Source: JAAFHB01 sp037128295
Lineage (GTDB): Bacteria; Bacteroidota; Bacteroidia; Bacteroidales; Prolixibacteraceae
DNA length: 64,000 bases
Assembly: GCA_037128295.1 (NCBI GenBank)
Contig: JBAXWR010000001.1
Span: forward strand, 25,406-89,405
Reading direction: 5' to 3'
The notes beneath the pieces are model-generated. The model was given only the letters and a program-made list of their open reading frames with translations, was not told the origin of the DNA and made no database searches. Positions 7,909 through 15,839 of the stretch are shown here, one piece after another. The stretch's first letter is position 1, and each line of letters opens with the position of its first letter. The position numbers were made by a program, and so were the translations under genes.

Positions 7909-8316
7909 TTGATCACCAAGTTTTTATTGCTTCCAATCGATGAAAAGCTGTTGTTCATCGAAGCAATTGTTCTTCTTTTTGTCTCAAAAATAATTGTCGG
8001 CTTTCCGTTCAGGCATTACATTAAATTGCTCCGTCCGGTGGGGGATCCACATAAAGACCCGGATTTGAGCCTTCTTATTAAAATAGGCAAATCGCTCCAC
8101 AGGGCAAATAAGCTTGCTTTTTGGAAGAACATATGTCTTGTAAAATCGGTTGCTGCGCGATTTATGCTTTCGAGAAGGGGGATCCCCTCGGTTTTCACGC
8201 TTGGCCTGTTTTTCCACGATGGAATGAAACTTGGGGCGCATGCCTGGGTAAAATCGGGCGAAGTCATTGTCACACCAAGAGGGGACAGCAACTTTAAAGA
8301 AATTTTTACAATCTGA
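7909..8316 (+). CDS. Transglutaminase-like leader protease (lasso B2), copy 1
   Basis: A 135-residue B2 protease of the lasso type. By alignment with copy 3, the catalytic Cys is in KNICLVKSVAARF (about residue 76), His in LGAHAWV (about 111) and a likely Asp in PRGDSNF (about 126). It removes the leader, with the B1-leader complex as substrate. The frame is open from an ATG at 7858, but that start would overlap B1 by 50 bases and adds a non-homologous head. A TTG at 7909, two bases after the B1 stop, gives exactly the same length as copy 3, which also uses TTG, so TTG is preferred. Confidence 0.85.
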   Translation: MITKFLLLPIDEKLLFIEAIVLLFVSKIIVGFPFRHYIKLLRPVGDPHKDPDLSLLIKIGKSLHRANKLAFWKNICLVKSVAARFMLSRRGIPSVFTLGLFFHDGMKLGAHAWVKSGEVIVTPRGDSNFKEIFTI

Positions 8317-8321
8317 ACCCG

Positions 8322-10139
8322 ATGAGTTACATTTTTGGCATTGTCGATTTCGATGGGGGAAAAATAAAAGAAGAAGATCTACTGTTACTTAACGGGGCGG
8401 TTAAGGGAGAACATTTTGTTACACAAACTGAAATTGGGGATCACTATGCGTTGGGATTTAGCCACTTACCTTATAGGGATCCCAGATGCTCCATTTATCA
8501 CCATCAGCACCTTGTTTTGTTGGCCGACCTTCGCATCTATAATCTTGATAACCTTAAAGCTCATTTCGATTTCATTAACGAATACGATGCATTTGCCAAA
8601 GCATTTTTAAAATGGGGAATCTATTGTGCAGATTATATCAATGGAGAGTTTGCCTTTGTGATCGTAGACCAGAAAAACAATGAAGTGCATCTGATCCGTG
8701 ACCATATTGGAGTAAGGCCATTGACCTATTGTTATTTGGCAAATCGCCTTATTTTTTCGTCACATGAATATGGGATTGCAAAATCGGGCCTCTTTCCTGT
8801 CAGATTGTCGGAGTCCAGGCTAATAAAGAGTTTTTTCAGGCTCACAACTACCTATTCGCAAACAGCTTTTGAACAGATCTTCAAAGTTATACCAGGTCAT
8901 GTTGTAACCATCTCATTGGATGGGGTTAAAAATAGGGTTTATTGGCATCCTGATAAAATAAAAACAAATAAAAGAATCTCTTTCAGCGAAGCTGCGGATC
9001 ATTTGCGCCAACTTTTGATCAATGCAACCTTGGCACGACTTGAACCCGGAAAGACTGGTGTTCATGTAAGCGGTGGACTTGATTCAACAGGAATAGCTTG
9101 TATATTAGCTGATTACATTGATGACAAAAATCGGTTGATTGGGTATTCGTGGACTCCTGAGGAATTGAACGATGCGGGGGATGACAAGAACGAAAAAGAT
9201 TTTATCGAGGAATTTTCAAATGCAAAAGGGGTTTCCGTTCGGTATCTAACACTTGATAAAAGCGAATTTGCCAGGGATGCCACAGAACCTGAATTTGAGA
9301 TCATGTACATGGAGTATCCCACGATACGTATGGCTGGAAAGGATGAGGTTACGACGCTCTTCAGTGGTTGGGGCGGTGATGAATTCCTGTCATTGAGTAC
9401 GCGGGGTTCATTCAACCATTTTGCCTTCACTTTTAAACCGGGTTGGCTCCTAAAGTTTTTGCGAGAACGTGGTATCCGGTCGACCATTTTTGCGATACGG
9501 ACTGAAATACTTCCATTACTTGTTCCATTTGGGCTTCTTCCTTCTTTCCGGGGAATGGAATGGTCCAATCTCAAGTTTTTTAAATCTTCATTTATTAGAA
9601 AGCATTGGAAAATAATATTTTTCCATAGTCGCGATAATATTTATGGTTATGGAAGCCGTAAGGGGTTTATTTTAAATTTGTTGAAGAATTACCATATCCC
9701 CACCAGGATGGATACGTGGAGCTTTTATGCCGAAAAATTCGGTTTTGAATATAAATATCCCCTTCTCGACAAAGAGGTTCTCGATTTTTGGTTCAGTTTA
9801 CCAGTTAGGTTTACTTACGAAAACCTCGATGCAAGGTTGTTTTACCGCGAAGTAATGAAAGGAATCCTTACCGAATCGGTCCGGATCAGAAAGGATAAAA
9901 GTGAAACACTAAGGATACAGTATTCAAGGCAAAAAATGGCTGAAGGAAAGGAATACCTTGGAACACTTTTTAATCTGATTCCAGAGAAGCAACATCTTCA
10001 CTTTTTCGATCTGAAAGCCTATCAGAAATTGTTTGAAAGTGATCTTCCCCATAAAGGTATAACCACTTGGCTTCAATTCGAGTTACGGTGTTTTTACCTG
10101 CGCAATGTTGAGATGGTTAAAAAATACATTACCAGATGA
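8322..10139 (+). CDS. Asparagine-synthetase-like lasso cyclase (C), copy 1
   Basis: A 605-residue lasso macrolactam synthetase. Residues 1-200 are a glutaminase-type domain that starts Met-Ser, without the Cys2 nucleophile of AsnB, so ammonia release from glutamine is not expected. The PP-loop SGGLDST is at 250-256 and would adenylate the ring Glu or Asp side chain so that the core amino terminus can close the ring. Other synthetase features are FSGWGGDEFLS and the later KYPLLDKEVLDF. It is the only intact cyclase in the locus: the copy 2 gene is frameshifted and the copy 3 gene is mostly deleted. Its stop overlaps the start of an exporter remnant by four bases. Confidence 0.9.
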   Translation: MSYIFGIVDFDGGKIKEEDLLLLNGAVKGEHFVTQTEIGDHYALGFSHLPYRDPRCSIYHHQHLVLLADLRIYNLDNLKAHFDFINEYDAFAKAFLKWGIYCADYINGEFAFVIVDQKNNEVHLIRDHIGVRPLTYCYLANRLIFSSHEYGIAKSGLFPVRLSESRLIKSFFRLTTTYSQTAFEQIFKVIPGHVVTISLDGVKNRVYWHPDKIKTNKRISFSEAADHLRQLLINATLARLEPGKTGVHVSGGLDSTGIACILADYIDDKNRLIGYSWTPEELNDAGDDKNEKDFIEEFSNAKGVSVRYLTLDKSEFARDATEPEFEIMYMEYPTIRMAGKDEVTTLFSGWGGDEFLSLSTRGSFNHFAFTFKPGWLLKFLRERGIRSTIFAIRTEILPLLVPFGLLPSFRGMEWSNLKFFKSSFIRKHWKIIFFHSRDNIYGYGSRKGFILNLLKNYHIPTRMDTWSFYAEKFGFEYKYPLLDKEVLDFWFSLPVRFTYENLDARLFYREVMKGILTESVRIRKDKSETLRIQYSRQKMAEGKEYLGTLFNLIPEKQHLHFFDLKAYQKLFESDLPHKGITTWLQFELRCFYLRNVEMVKKYITR

Positions 10140-10339
10140 CGAGAAAAGAGCGGATATTTCAGATCAAAGACAAGGTTTTTATATTAATTAAGACTTGGGT
10201 TTTTCAAATATGTCAAGCGCATTTCTTTTTTCATCCTCGAACAAAAATGTGGTTTAAATCAATTGGAGATGTTCGGTATAATTCTGAAAAACCCTTGTTT
10301 CCGTTTGGTTTTGGATTATCGTATAAAACAGCACAATAG
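10136..10339 (+). pseudogene. Deletion scar: exporter 5' end, nucleotidyltransferase middle and GH3-like tail
   Basis: A 67-codon open frame made of unrelated pieces. Bases 10136-10170 match the first codons of the lasso ABC exporter at 18365 (MTRKERIFQ versus MTKTERIFQ). Bases about 10209-10268 match an internal part of the nucleotidyltransferase gene near 20519-20580 (the AHFFFHP segment). From about 10268 the translation DVRYNSEKPLFPFGFGLSYK resembles the C-terminal PFGxGLSYT motif of GH3 beta-glucosidases. I read this as the remnant of a deletion that removed most of the exporter and nucleotidyltransferase of copy 1, with a foreign GH3 fragment at the far end. A functional protein is unlikely. 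Confidence 0.7.
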
Positions 10340-10404
10340 ACCAGCCCTCAATTAATTTGGAAATATTAATTTTAACCGATTTTTCAAAGCTAATTTTGCT
10401 ATTC

Positions 10405-11061
10405 ATGTTAAAAAAGCATTTTACCAATATTGCAGCACAAGTTCAGGAACCTATCACAAAAGGTAAACAGTTGTTATCAAAAGAATCTTTTTTGGTTAGC
10501 CGTCACGATAAAGAGAAACTAAACGGGCATAAAGCTATTGTACTCTGGTTCACAGGTTTTTCCGGGTCCGGGAAATCGACAATTGCACGAAAGCTCGAAA
10601 AGCGGTTGTTCGATGCCGGAATAAGGACGGCTATTCTCGATGGCGATAATACCCGTATGACAATCAACCATGACCTTGATTTTTCAGCTGCCGGACGACA
10701 TGAAAATATTAGGAGGGTTGCAGAAATGGCCAAACTGCTTAACGATGCAGGTGTGATTGTGATCACCTCTTTTATTTCACCATTCGAAAGCGACAGGGAA
10801 ATGGCACGCAACATTATTGGAAGTGATTGTTTTAAAGAAATATTTATTGACACAACTCTCGAAATTTGCATCGAACGGGATACCAAAGGGTTGTATAAAA
10901 AGGCGTTAAACGGTGATTTGAAGGATTTCACCGGGATTAGCAGCCCATATCAGGTTCCACAAAATCCGGATCTCATTGTACCTACCTCCCATAATATTCC
11001 GGAAGAGTCGGTTTCGCAAATATTCGAATGGTTTTCAAAAACTGGAATATTTGAATTATAG
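10405..11061 (+). CDS. cysC: Adenylylsulfate (APS) kinase
   Basis: A 218-residue CysC-family kinase that phosphorylates APS to PAPS, the sulfate donor. The Walker A loop GFSGSGKST is at 51-59 and DGDNTR near 79-84. Next come AGRHENIRRVAEMAKLL and SFISPFESDREMAR, both diagnostic of CysC, and later RDTKGLYKKA and DFTGISSPYQVP. The open frame begins at a TTG at 10357, but ATG 10405 gives the normal N-terminus. It is not next to cysN/cysD genes but behind the lasso sulfotransferase operon, so it probably feeds peptide sulfation; polysaccharide sulfotransferases about 20 kb away could use the same PAPS. A decayed copy lies at 21227-21703. Confidence 0.92.
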   Translation: MLKKHFTNIAAQVQEPITKGKQLLSKESFLVSRHDKEKLNGHKAIVLWFTGFSGSGKSTIARKLEKRLFDAGIRTAILDGDNTRMTINHDLDFSAAGRHENIRRVAEMAKLLNDAGVIVITSFISPFESDREMARNIIGSDCFKEIFIDTTLEICIERDTKGLYKKALNGDLKDFTGISSPYQVPQNPDLIVPTSHNIPEESVSQIFEWFSKTGIFEL

Positions 11062-11213
11062 CAATGAATAGATTGGTTTTACCCCAAATTTCAATTAAAT
11101 TTACCGTTAGGCCGGGGATGAAAAGATTTACGGTTGTAGGTACGTTTGCATAATATTATATTTCAAAAAATATTAATATCCTTATAATGTGATATATATG
11201 CGTTTGGAAACAA

Positions 11214-11336
11214 TGACCTCGGCGAGGTCACATGTTTATAGAAAAAAACGTTGGCATACCATGTGCGACTCCGGCCGGAGTCACACGTATCGTTCATTGG
11301 CTCAATTTCTATAAACATACAAATCCTCTGGATTTG
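11214..11336. repeat. REP/BIME-like palindromic repeat element
   Basis: Three hairpins lie in a row: TGACCTC/GAGGTCA with a 3-base loop (11214-11230), a perfect 16-base palindrome GACTCCGGCCGGAGTC (11267-11282), and CAAATCC/GGATTTG with a 3-base loop (11320-11336). The outer hairpins are bordered by an inverted pair, ATGTTTATAGAAA (11232-11244) and TTTCTATAAACAT (11307-11319). This two-unit head-to-head layout is that of REP elements mobilised by RAYT transposases, though no RAYT gene is in the window. The rest of the 11062-11417 spacer has no gene that I can see. Confidence 0.7.
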
Positions 11337-11417
11337 AAAGATGAAATAATTTGGGAATTTATAAGCGTTAAATAGAAGCCGCAAAAACACAGAATAAAAT
11401 CCTATTACATTTGTATC

Positions 11418-11927
11418 ATGAGCAACGTCAATCAAAATATTTGTATCTATTGTGGTTTCTGTTGCGACGGAACCCTGTTTAATCATGCCAGAATTAAGGA
11501 AAACGAGCAAATCGCAACAAACTTTTCTTTTGAAATTATAGAGAAGGAAAAACGGTCATTTAAACAGCCTTGTCCATATTATATTAATAATATCTGTGTT
11601 ATTTACGCTGAAAGGCCTTACGCTGTTTGTGAATCCTTTCAATGCAAACTTCTCAAAGCTTTAGGAACAGGAATTATCTCTTTCGATGGTGCAATGAAAA
11701 ATATTGATGATGTAACCGGTCTAAAGACGAAAATTGAAAACCAACTATTTAAATATCATCCCGAAAACAAGGGAGATTCGTTAACAGCTAAAATGAAAGA
11801 ATTCAACTCGCATTTTAAGGGAACTATGAGCGAAGCAGAATTCAGAAAAAAGTACGGAAAAATGGTGCTGGATTACTTTATACTGAATGAGATATTAGAT
11901 AATAAATTCAAATCAAAACCTTTATAA
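11418..11927 (+). CDS. YkgJ-like cysteine-cluster protein, copy 1
   Basis: A 169-residue protein with a Cys-rich N-terminal half: C9, C12, C15 and C16 (CIYCGFCC), then C52, C60, C71 and C76. The CxxCxxCC motif resembles the YkgJ/FliB family, whose members chelate Zn or Fe-S. The second half is helical and ends FRKKYGKMVLDYFIL, a feature shared with the second copy at 15030. The function is unknown. Two paralogues both tied to the lasso locus suggest a role there, perhaps a metal- or iron-sulfur-dependent modification, but this is inference. Its end overlaps the converging methyltransferase by six bases. Confidence 0.75.
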   Translation: MSNVNQNICIYCGFCCDGTLFNHARIKENEQIATNFSFEIIEKEKRSFKQPCPYYINNICVIYAERPYAVCESFQCKLLKALGTGIISFDGAMKNIDDVTGLKTKIENQLFKYHPENKGDSLTAKMKEFNSHFKGTMSEAEFRKKYGKMVLDYFILNEILDNKFKSKPL

Positions 11928-12683
11928 CCCGACCTTTTCAAAGACCCGAAAATTTGTTTGTTCATCGGCTATCTTTTGATTCCTTATATTGTAAAGAGGC
12001 CTCCTTCTCAACAATTGGTTTTTCTCAAAACTAAGTGGTTTATAATAAATTGCACAAGAGGTATCCGCAAAACTGAAATCGGAATGGTCGATAACAAACA
12101 GGCCACCAACTTTGAGTTTTTGATCCAAAATCTTGATTTCAGATTCAAATTGTTCAAATGTATGTCCCTTGACAATATTGTTATCACTGCTTGTCCTGTT
12201 CTCGGTCCGCTGAAAAACTGCCATGCAAAAGATAGCGTCAAAGTCCGTCAAAATCTCAAAAGTCCTGGATATGCGGTTGTAGAATGAAAAGTTTGAATTT
12301 CGGCTCATCTTCTTGCATTGTCGGATACACCAGGAATTAATGTCCACACCAATGATTTTAGCTTGTGGAAAATATTCACCCAATGAAAACACTTCTTCGC
12401 CGGTTGAACATCCAAAGGAGAGTATTTTAGGATATATGTTATTACGGCTCGAAAAATATTCGGTACATTTTTCGAAAACCAATGGATAACGGTTGTTTAT
12501 AGTGAAAGTGGCCCTTTGGTGCAGGTTATTCCGGGAGAACGAACCTACAAAGGTTTCGGATCTCATTCTCTCATTTGTAAAAAGCCGAAAAACAAACCAA
12601 ACAAACTTCAATATCTTGAATAATAGATAGATAAAGATATTTTTTGAATTTCCAAGCTGTTTAATGTTGTCTTTCAGGCTCAT
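11922..12683 (-). CDS. Class I SAM-dependent methyltransferase, CheR-like core
   Basis: A 253-residue methyltransferase. Motif I is ILSFGCSTGEEVFSLGEYF, followed by AKIIGVDIN as motif II, a pattern closest to CheR-type and related small-molecule or protein methyltransferases. FDAIFCMAVFQRT takes the place of the post-I motif. The frame is open up to 12851, but that would cover the A2 precursor promoter and start, so ATG 12683 (MSLKDNIKQ) is chosen. It lies on the opposite strand between lasso copies 1 and 2. Peptide methylation is possible, but polysaccharide or other substrates cannot be excluded. Confidence 0.7.
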   Translation of the reverse strand: MSLKDNIKQLGNSKNIFIYLLFKILKFVWFVFRLFTNERMRSETFVGSFSRNNLHQRATFTINNRYPLVFEKCTEYFSSRNNIYPKILSFGCSTGEEVFSLGEYFPQAKIIGVDINSWCIRQCKKMSRNSNFSFYNRISRTFEILTDFDAIFCMAVFQRTENRTSSDNNIVKGHTFEQFESEIKILDQKLKVGGLFVIDHSDFSFADTSCAIYYKPLSFEKNQLLRRRPLYNIRNQKIADEQTNFRVFEKVGL

Positions 12684-12772
12684 ATTGCGCAAAAATAGAA
12701 CAAAAATGTGTCCGCAACCTTGATAAGAATAAAAAAAATATTTTTTGACAATATTTTTGATTAATAAATTTA

Positions 12773-12781
12773 TACATTTGC
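12773..12781 (+). promoter_or_regulatory. -7 element of lasso precursor A2
   Basis: TACATTTGC matches TAnnTTTGC, with TTGACA at 12745-12750, 22 bases upstream. The distance to the A2 ATG is 37 bases, similar to A1. Confidence 0.5.
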
Positions 12782-12818
12782 AAAGGTAAAATAAATTTAA
12801 ACTCAAAAAAGCAATACC

Positions 12819-12944
12819 ATGGAAAACGAAACCCCCAAAGCAATCTGGCAAAAACCGGAAATTATCGATTTGGATATTAAGATGACCTCCAAAGGTTATT
12901 CTGAATTTGTAGAAACTAAGGATTCTGGGCCTGCAGGTTCCTAA
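12819..12944 (+). CDS. Lasso-peptide precursor A2
   Basis: A 41-codon gene whose leader parallels A1: WQKP at 10-13, EIIDLDIKM, then Thr23. With Thr at -2 the core is KGYSEFVETKDSGPAGS, and Glu8 is the likely ring acceptor. If cleavage is one residue later the core begins with Gly, a usual first residue, and Glu is position 7. The C-terminal Ser is the type of residue phosphorylated in paeninodin-like peptides. No kinase, sulfotransferase, B1 or B2 follows; the next gene is a frameshifted cyclase. Maturation would therefore need the enzymes of copy 1 or 3. Only a weak CCCT/AGGG hairpin is seen downstream. Confidence 0.75.
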   Translation: MENETPKAIWQKPEIIDLDIKMTSKGYSEFVETKDSGPAGS

Positions 12945-13170
12945 GTTTTACCGAAACCGCAATACGGGTTTATTTCACATTTTGGCCAATCAATCAAATA
13001 ATTATTTGCTGGAATACGACAATAAATTTTCCCTGTCTTTTTTTCTGGTAGGGGTTTTTATTAATGAGAAGTTTTTAACATTGAATTTTCAATCCTAAGC
13101 CTTTGCAATCTGAAATTACAGGAAAGAAACAGGCACTGGAATATGAATTGGTTTTTATGATCTGGTCGGT

Positions 13171-14986
13171 ATGAGTTACATCTTTGGGATCCTCGATTTT
13201 TCAGGGGTCAATATTAAAGAAGGGGAACTCACAAAACTCGAACGGTCTGTAAACGGGGAGAATTTCGTGTCGCATATTGAGCTGGCCGTAAATTATGCGA
13301 TCGGATATGGGCATTTTCCCGGCAGGGAATCGAATTGTGCCATTTACATGTACCAGCATTTGGTTTTGTTGGCCGACCTAAGGATCTACAACCTTGAATA
13401 TCTTAAAACGTTTTTTTCCTTCGACAATCAATACGAGGCATTTGCCAAGGCATTTTTGAAATGGGGCACTTATTGCGCAAATTCAATCAACGGTGATTTT
13501 GCGGTGGTGGTTATTGACCAAAAAAACAACGAAGTACACTTGATCCGCGATCATATTGGTGCGCGACCATTGGCCTATTGTTATATGGCAAACCGCCTTA
13601 TTTTTCATCGCACGAATATGGGATAGCAAAATCTGGCCTGTTTCCTGCCCGGTTGTCGGAGACCCATTTTTGGGACATTTTCTTAGGATCAGGTTAAATT
13701 ATACACAAACGGTTTTTGAACAAATTTATAAAGTTACTCCTGGTACTGTCCTATCAGTATCTATTATGGGTATCAGGACAACAACCTATTGTCAACCTGA
13801 AAAAATTGAGACCAACAACAGCATTTCGTTCGGTGAGGCCGTAATCCAATTGCGCCAACTTCTTGTACGTGCCACTTTGGCACGTGTCCAACCCGGTAAA
13901 ACAGGGGTCCATGTAAGCGGGGGGCTCGATTCGACAGGTATTGCGTGCATATTGGCTGATCACATCGATGATAAAACCCGACTTATAGGCTATTCATTGA
14001 CCCCCGAAGAATTGATTGACCCAGGAAATAAAAAAAACGAAAAAGAGTTTATTGAGGAGTTTTCGACCGGGAAAGGTGTTCCGGTCCGTTACCTTAAGCT
14101 CGAAAAAAATGCGATAGTCAAGGATTCCACAGAACCTGAATTTGAAATTCAGCACATAGAATATCCAATCCTAAGGATGGCTGGCAAAGATGGAGTCACC
14201 ACCCTCTTTAGCGGTTGGGGAGGCGATGAATTCCTATCTTTGAGCAACCGGGGACTCCTGAACCTCTGTTTTTTCAATGCCAATGTTTTTTTACTCATCA
14301 AATACCTAAAAAGATATGGAATCTTGTTTTCTTTAAAGATGGCAACAGCGGAGTTGCTCCCCTTGCTCGTTCCTTTTTGGTTGCTCCCCACTTTCAGGCG
14401 GACCGACTGGACTCAGCTCCGCTTATTGAAGGGTTCGTTTATTTGGAAGCACAGGAAATTGATCTTTTTTCACAACCGGAAAAACGTATTTGGTTATGGC
14501 AACCGTAAGGGATTCATTATGAAATTATTATATTTATACCATATCCCAACGAGGATGGATAACTGGACTATGTATGCCGAAAAATATGGTTTTGAATACA
14601 AATATCCCTTATTGGACAAAGAGGTGCTCGATTTTTGGTTTTCTTTACCGATAAGGTTTACTTACGAAAACTTCGATGCGCGACTGCTTTTCCGCGAGAT
14701 AATGAAAGGGACGCTTACCGAATCGATAAGGAACAGAAGGGACAAGTCCGAAACCCTTAAGATGCTCTATGGGCATAAAAAAATGATAGAGGGGAAAGAA
14801 TACCTTACCTCCCTTTTTAACGCTGTTCCTGACAAGGACCACCTGCCGTTTTGCAATGTAAAAGCCTATATAAAATTGTTTAACAGTCCATACCCCAAAA
14901 ATATGATAGGCTTTTGGAAGAAATTTGATTTGCGATGTGCCTATCTTCGCAAGGTTGAACTGGTCAAAAGGTATATTGCCCCTTGA
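13171..14986 (+). pseudogene. Lasso cyclase (C), copy 2, with two -1 frameshifts
   Basis: The sequence is homologous to cyclase copy 1 over its whole length, 605 codons if repaired. The first part (MSYIFGILDF onward) runs in one frame to 13626. The second, containing SGGLDST and FSGWGGDEFLS, resumes in another frame from about 13676. Comparison with copy 1 shows one base missing in a T run near 13600-13607 and another near 13664-13672 (T/G run). Both are homopolymer sites, so sequencing error is a real alternative to decay. As with copy 1, the N-terminus is Met-Ser. If the two indels are errors this is a second intact cyclase paired with A2. Confidence 0.8.
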
Positions 14987-15029
14987 TTTACAAAGGGCTA
15001 AGTTTGAAGCGAAAATATTGAAATTGGGC

Positions 15030-15542
15030 ATGGATACTGCAAATATTTACAAGCGGTGCGGTTTTTGTTGCGATGGGTCACTCTTTGCGAAAGGGCGCTT
15101 GAATGATGACGAAAAAATCGATCCAGCTTCCCAAATCAGTATCCTAACAGACGAAGTGACCCATGAACGGGCTTTCCGGCAGCCCTGTTGTTACCTGAAA
15201 GATAATTTATGTGCGGTTTACAATTGCCGGCCCTTTGTTTGCAGATCGTTCAAATGTTTGTTAATGAACTCTGTAAACGATAATAGTTTAACCTTCGAGA
15301 AGGCAATTGGGGTTTTGACGCGACATAATGCCATAATATTGAGGATCGAGGACCGTATGAACAGCTTATTTCCAAATTTCATAAACCTAAGCCTTTCTGA
15401 AAGAATAAGTCTTTTCGAAAAACTGCATGTCAATTCCATAGCACCGACCGAATTCCGGAAAAAATATGGGCAGCTTATTCCCGACATCGACTCGCACAAC
15501 ATGTTTAAAAATAAATATTTTACCCATACAATTGTAGTCTGA
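15030..15542 (+). CDS. YkgJ-like cysteine-cluster protein, copy 2
   Basis: A 170-residue paralogue of the protein at 11418: C10, C13 and C14 (RCGFCCDGSLF), then C53, C54, C61, C66, C71 and C76, and the same FRKKYGQLIPD close. ATG 15030 is chosen because the homology with copy 1 begins just after it; the open frame extends to 14925 inside the cyclase gene. It follows cyclase copy 2 by 43 bases, as if part of the same transcript. Function unknown; the family binds Zn or an Fe-S cluster. Confidence 0.75.
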   Translation: MDTANIYKRCGFCCDGSLFAKGRLNDDEKIDPASQISILTDEVTHERAFRQPCCYLKDNLCAVYNCRPFVCRSFKCLLMNSVNDNSLTFEKAIGVLTRHNAIILRIEDRMNSLFPNFINLSLSERISLFEKLHVNSIAPTEFRKKYGQLIPDIDSHNMFKNKYFTHTIVV

Positions 15543-15552
15543 TAATAATGAT

Positions 15553-15561
15553 TAGTTTTGT
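15553..15561 (+). promoter_or_regulatory. Degenerate -7 element before the third precursor
   Basis: TAGTTTTGT sits in an ATTAGTTTTG block shared with the A1 promoter at 5685; the last consensus base C has become T. The A3 ATG is 43 bases downstream. Confidence 0.4.
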
Positions 15562-15604
15562 TCTTGTTACGATCATTTTTATTAAAAAAATTTGCAATAG
15601 AATC

Positions 15605-15734
15605 ATGGAAAACTCGACAACATAAGCAATATGGAAAAAACCGGAAATGATTGATCTGGACATTGAACTTACTGACAAGAGCAAGAATCCTTATATTTCT
15701 GAAGATGGCCCCTTCCTTTGGTCTTTCTTAATAG
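15605..15734 (+). pseudogene. Lasso precursor A3, nonsense codon in leader
   Basis: The sequence is homologous to A1: after MENSTT the seventh codon is TAA where the others have AAA. Beyond it the frame continues AIWKKPEMIDLDIELTDK, almost the A1 leader, then SKNPYISEDGPF. The position of the A1 stop is out of frame here, so the frame would run on to 15805, through the terminator. No in-frame start lies between the stop and the WKKP motif; the next Met is inside the leader and would drop that motif. A functional peptide is unlikely. Confidence 0.75.
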
Positions 15735-15764
15735 ATAAGTTTTGGCTTCCTAAAGGTTCTTCCG

Positions 15765-15789
15765 TCCCTCATTTTGTGAGGGATTTTTC
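15765..15789 (+). terminator. Intrinsic terminator between precursor A3 and its operon
   Basis: TCCCTCA (15765-15771) pairs with TGAGGGA (15777-15783) across a 5-base loop, then a T run. It corresponds to the terminator after A1. Confidence 0.75.
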
Positions 15790-15839
15790 AAATTATAAAT
15801 TGTGATATTCTATTTTAGTATTAAACATATAAATATTGA

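Noticed and set aside
10391..10399. TAATTTTGC just before cysC as a promoter
   Set aside because: It lies only six bases from the ATG, which would give a leaderless transcript; read-through from the upstream genes is equally likely.
11406..11413. TACATTTG just before the YkgJ-like gene
   Set aside because: It lies four bases from the ATG, too close for a normal leader; not listed as a promoter.
11163..11510. Minus-strand open frame across the palindromic repeat
   Set aside because: It overlaps the YkgJ-like gene and the hairpins; it has no domain support.
8322..14986. Cyclase genes as ordinary asparagine synthetases
   Set aside because: They begin Met-Ser rather than Met-Cys, so the glutaminase nucleophile is missing, and they lie with B1, B2 and precursor genes.
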